In this document: in pieces, positions 4,936 through 6,611 of the stretch
Numbering within the stretch: the stretch's first letter is position 1
How the letters are laid out: every line of letters begins with the position of its first letter
Assembly (NCBI GenBank): GCA_903907185.1
Contig: CAIVND010000245.1
Coordinates: 1 to 6,611, forward strand
DNA length: 6,611 nt
Direction of reading: 5' to 3'
DNA from: an uncultured Acidimicrobiaceae bacterium
GTDB lineage: Bacteria; Actinomycetota; Acidimicrobiia; Acidimicrobiales; Bog-793
Notes under the pieces: generated by a model
Told to the model about the DNA's origin: nothing
Seen by the model: the letters and a program-made list of their open reading frames with translations, nothing else
Databases searched by the model: none
Program-made: the position numbers and the translations under genes

Positions 4936-6611
4936 ATGGCTCTAGATCCAAACCGGTGGACACTGAAAACGCAGGAGGCCTTCCAAGAGGCGACGCGTCT
5001 TGCAGAGACGATGAAGAACCCGGAGGTGACCCCATGGCACATGCTGATGGCGGCGCTCACCCAGGAGGGCGGAGTGACGATACCGATCCTCGACCGTCTC
5101 GGGATCGACATCCTCGCGATGCGGAACAGAATTGACGCGGAGCTGAGTCCGCTCGCCAAGGTCTATGGCGGTACTGCTCCTTCGTTGTCGCGCACACTTC
5201 TCAACACCTTTGAACGCGCCGAGGAGGCGCAGCGAGAGATGGGTGACGAGTACCTCTCTGTGGAGCACCTCCTCCTTGCACTATCGAATGAACTTGAGGT
5301 GGGTCGAGACAAGATGCTCCTTGCGTTACGCGAGGTTCGTGGCGCACATCGAGTGACCAACCAGAATCCAGAGGACGCCTATCAGTCACTCGAACGCTAC
5401 GGACGCGATCTCACCGATCTCGCGCGTAGGGGAAAGCTCGACCCGGTGATCGGACGTGATGATGAGATCCGACGTGTCATCCAAGTTCTCTCGCGTCGAA
5501 CGAAGAACAACCCGGTACTGATCGGTGAGCCAGGAGTTGGAAAGACGGCGATCGTTGAGGGACTGGCGAATCGAATCGTTGAGGGTGATGTCCCTGAGGG
5601 ACTGAACAACAAACGGGTGATCGCACTGGACCTCTCCTCAATGATCGCCGGTGCGAAGTATCGCGGCGAGTTCGAAGAACGACTCCGTGCGGTCCTGAAG
5701 GAGATCACCGAATCCGATGGACAGGTCATCACCTTTATCGATGAGGTGCATACCATCGTTGGCGCGGGCGCCGCTGAGGGAGCACTGGACGCGGGAAACA
5801 TCATCAAGCCGATGCTTTCGCGGGGCGAGCTTCGGATGATTGGAGCGACGACGCTCGACGAGTACCGCAAGCACATTGAAAAAGATGCCGCACTTGAGCG
5901 CCGTTTTCAGCCGGTTTACGTCGGGCCACCCTCGGTCGAAGACACGGTTGCCATTCTGCGAGGTCTCAAAGAGCGCTACGAGGTGCATCACGGAGTACGC
6001 ATCCAAGATGCAGCTCTGGTTGCGGCAGCAACGCTCTCTGATCGGTATATCTCTGGGCGTTTCCTTCCGGACAAGGCGATCGACCTGATCGATGAGGCGG
6101 CGAGTAAGTTGCGCATCGAGATTGACTCAATGCCAACAGAGATCGACATCATCACCCGCAAGGCCCGTCAGCTCGAGATCGAACGGGTGGCATTACTGAA
6201 AGAGACCGATCCTGCCTCACAGGCTCGACTCGACAAGATCGATCTCGATCTCGCCAACCTGCGTGAGCAGGAGACGACGATGACGCTGCACTGGCAGGCC
6301 GAGCGCGACGCGATCATCGCAATCCGTGAACTCAAAGAGCAGCTCGAACAGCGTCGCGGTGATGCAGAGCGCTTCGAGCGCGATGGAAACCTTGGCGCCT
6401 CCGCCGAGATTCGTTACGGTGAACTACCTTCGTTTGAGCAGCAGATCGTCGAGGCGACGGGTCGTCTTTCAAACCTTCAAGAGCATCAGAAGATGTTGAA
6501 GGAGGAGGTCGACGCGGAGGATGTCGCCGAGGTGGTCTCACGGTGGACCGGAGTGCCAATCAGTCGGTTGATGCAGGGCGAGATGCAAAAGCTCCTGAAG
6601 ATGGAGGATGC
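4936..6611 (+). CDS. clpB: ATP-dependent disaggregase ClpB (Hsp100), N-terminal two thirds; gene runs off the right edge
   Basis: ClpB is a hexameric AAA+ ring that threads proteins out of aggregates in cooperation with DnaK/DnaJ/GrpE. The window holds 558 codons; the family is usually about 850-870 residues, so the second ATPase domain is mostly missing. Seen in order: the Clp N domain with its two repeats (about 1-145), then NBD1. NBD1 has Walker A GEPGVGKTA (198-206), pore-loop KYRGEFEERL (241-250), Walker B VITFIDE (264-270), sensor region MIGATTLDEY (301-310) and the arginine pair R322-R323 in LERRFQP. The ClpB-specific coiled-coil middle domain spans about 400-525 and includes the conserved RYGELP (493-498). 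The second domain starts with VVSRWTGVPISRL (533-545). The presence of the middle domain separates it from ClpA and favours ClpB over ClpC. The start is supported by AGGAG 6 bases upstream and the family-like beginning. Confidence 0.96.
   Translation, partial: MALDPNRWTLKTQEAFQEATRLAETMKNPEVTPWHMLMAALTQEGGVTIPILDRLGIDILAMRNRIDAELSPLAKVYGGTAPSLSRTLLNTFERAEEAQREMGDEYLSVEHLLLALSNELEVGRDKMLLALREVRGAHRVTNQNPEDAYQSLERYGRDLTDLARRGKLDPVIGRDDEIRRVIQVLSRRTKNNPVLIGEPGVGKTAIVEGLANRIVEGDVPEGLNNKRVIALDLSSMIAGAKYRGEFEERLRAVLKEITESDGQVITFIDEVHTIVGAGAAEGALDAGNIIKPMLSRGELRMIGATTLDEYRKHIEKDAALERRFQPVYVGPPSVEDTVAILRGLKERYEVHHGVRIQDAALVAAATLSDRYISGRFLPDKAIDLIDEAASKLRIEIDSMPTEIDIITRKARQLEIERVALLKETDPASQARLDKIDLDLANLREQETTMTLHWQAERDAIIAIRELKEQLEQRRGDAERFERDGNLGASAEIRYGELPSFEQQIVEATGRLSNLQEHQKMLKEEVDAEDVAEVVSRWTGVPISRLMQGEMQKLLKMED

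Overview
The window is a heat-shock chaperone locus. A five-gene plus-strand cluster, dnaK-grpE-dnaJ-hspR-clpB, fills positions 878 to the right edge. A divergently transcribed ammonium transporter gene (amt) runs off the left edge. The organism looks like an actinobacterium. The gene order dnaK-grpE-dnaJ-hspR is an actinobacterial hallmark, a MerR-family HspR is present with a matching HAIR-type operator, and the DnaK lacks the 24-residue segment found in Gram-negative DnaKs. The moderate GC content and the style of the Amt N-terminus would fit a lineage such as Acidimicrobiia, but that placement is a guess from memory rather than a demonstrated result.

Layout: 1-436 (minus) is the first 145 codons of amt. 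437-877 is a 441-bp divergent intergenic region with no credible gene. It holds an array of four 11-bp tandem units (534-577) on the amt side, which looks like an OmpR-family (GlnR or PhoP) operator. On the dnaK side it holds a TTGACA -35 box embedded in an imperfect HAIR (768-788), followed by a TATACT -10 box. 878-2719 is dnaK, 2719-3330 grpE (sharing one base with dnaK), 3340-4458 dnaJ, 4464-4883 hspR and 4936-6611 the first 558 codons of clpB. No terminator or convincing internal promoter is visible between dnaK and clpB, and each gene has its own Shine-Dalgarno sequence at close spacing.

How the genes work together: DnaK, its J-domain co-chaperone DnaJ and its nucleotide exchange factor GrpE form the Hsp70 refolding machine. 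ClpB is the Hsp100 disaggregase that works with it to extract proteins from aggregates. HspR is the repressor of this regulon and, in studied actinobacteria, uses DnaK as co-repressor, so free DnaK feeds back on its own promoter. Here the whole disaggregation system and its repressor appear to sit in one transcription unit behind a single HAIR-controlled promoter. Nothing in the coding part looks like a previously undescribed system. The least ordinary signals are regulatory: the four-unit array upstream of amt, the overlap of HAIR with the -35 box, and the placement of clpB directly behind hspR.
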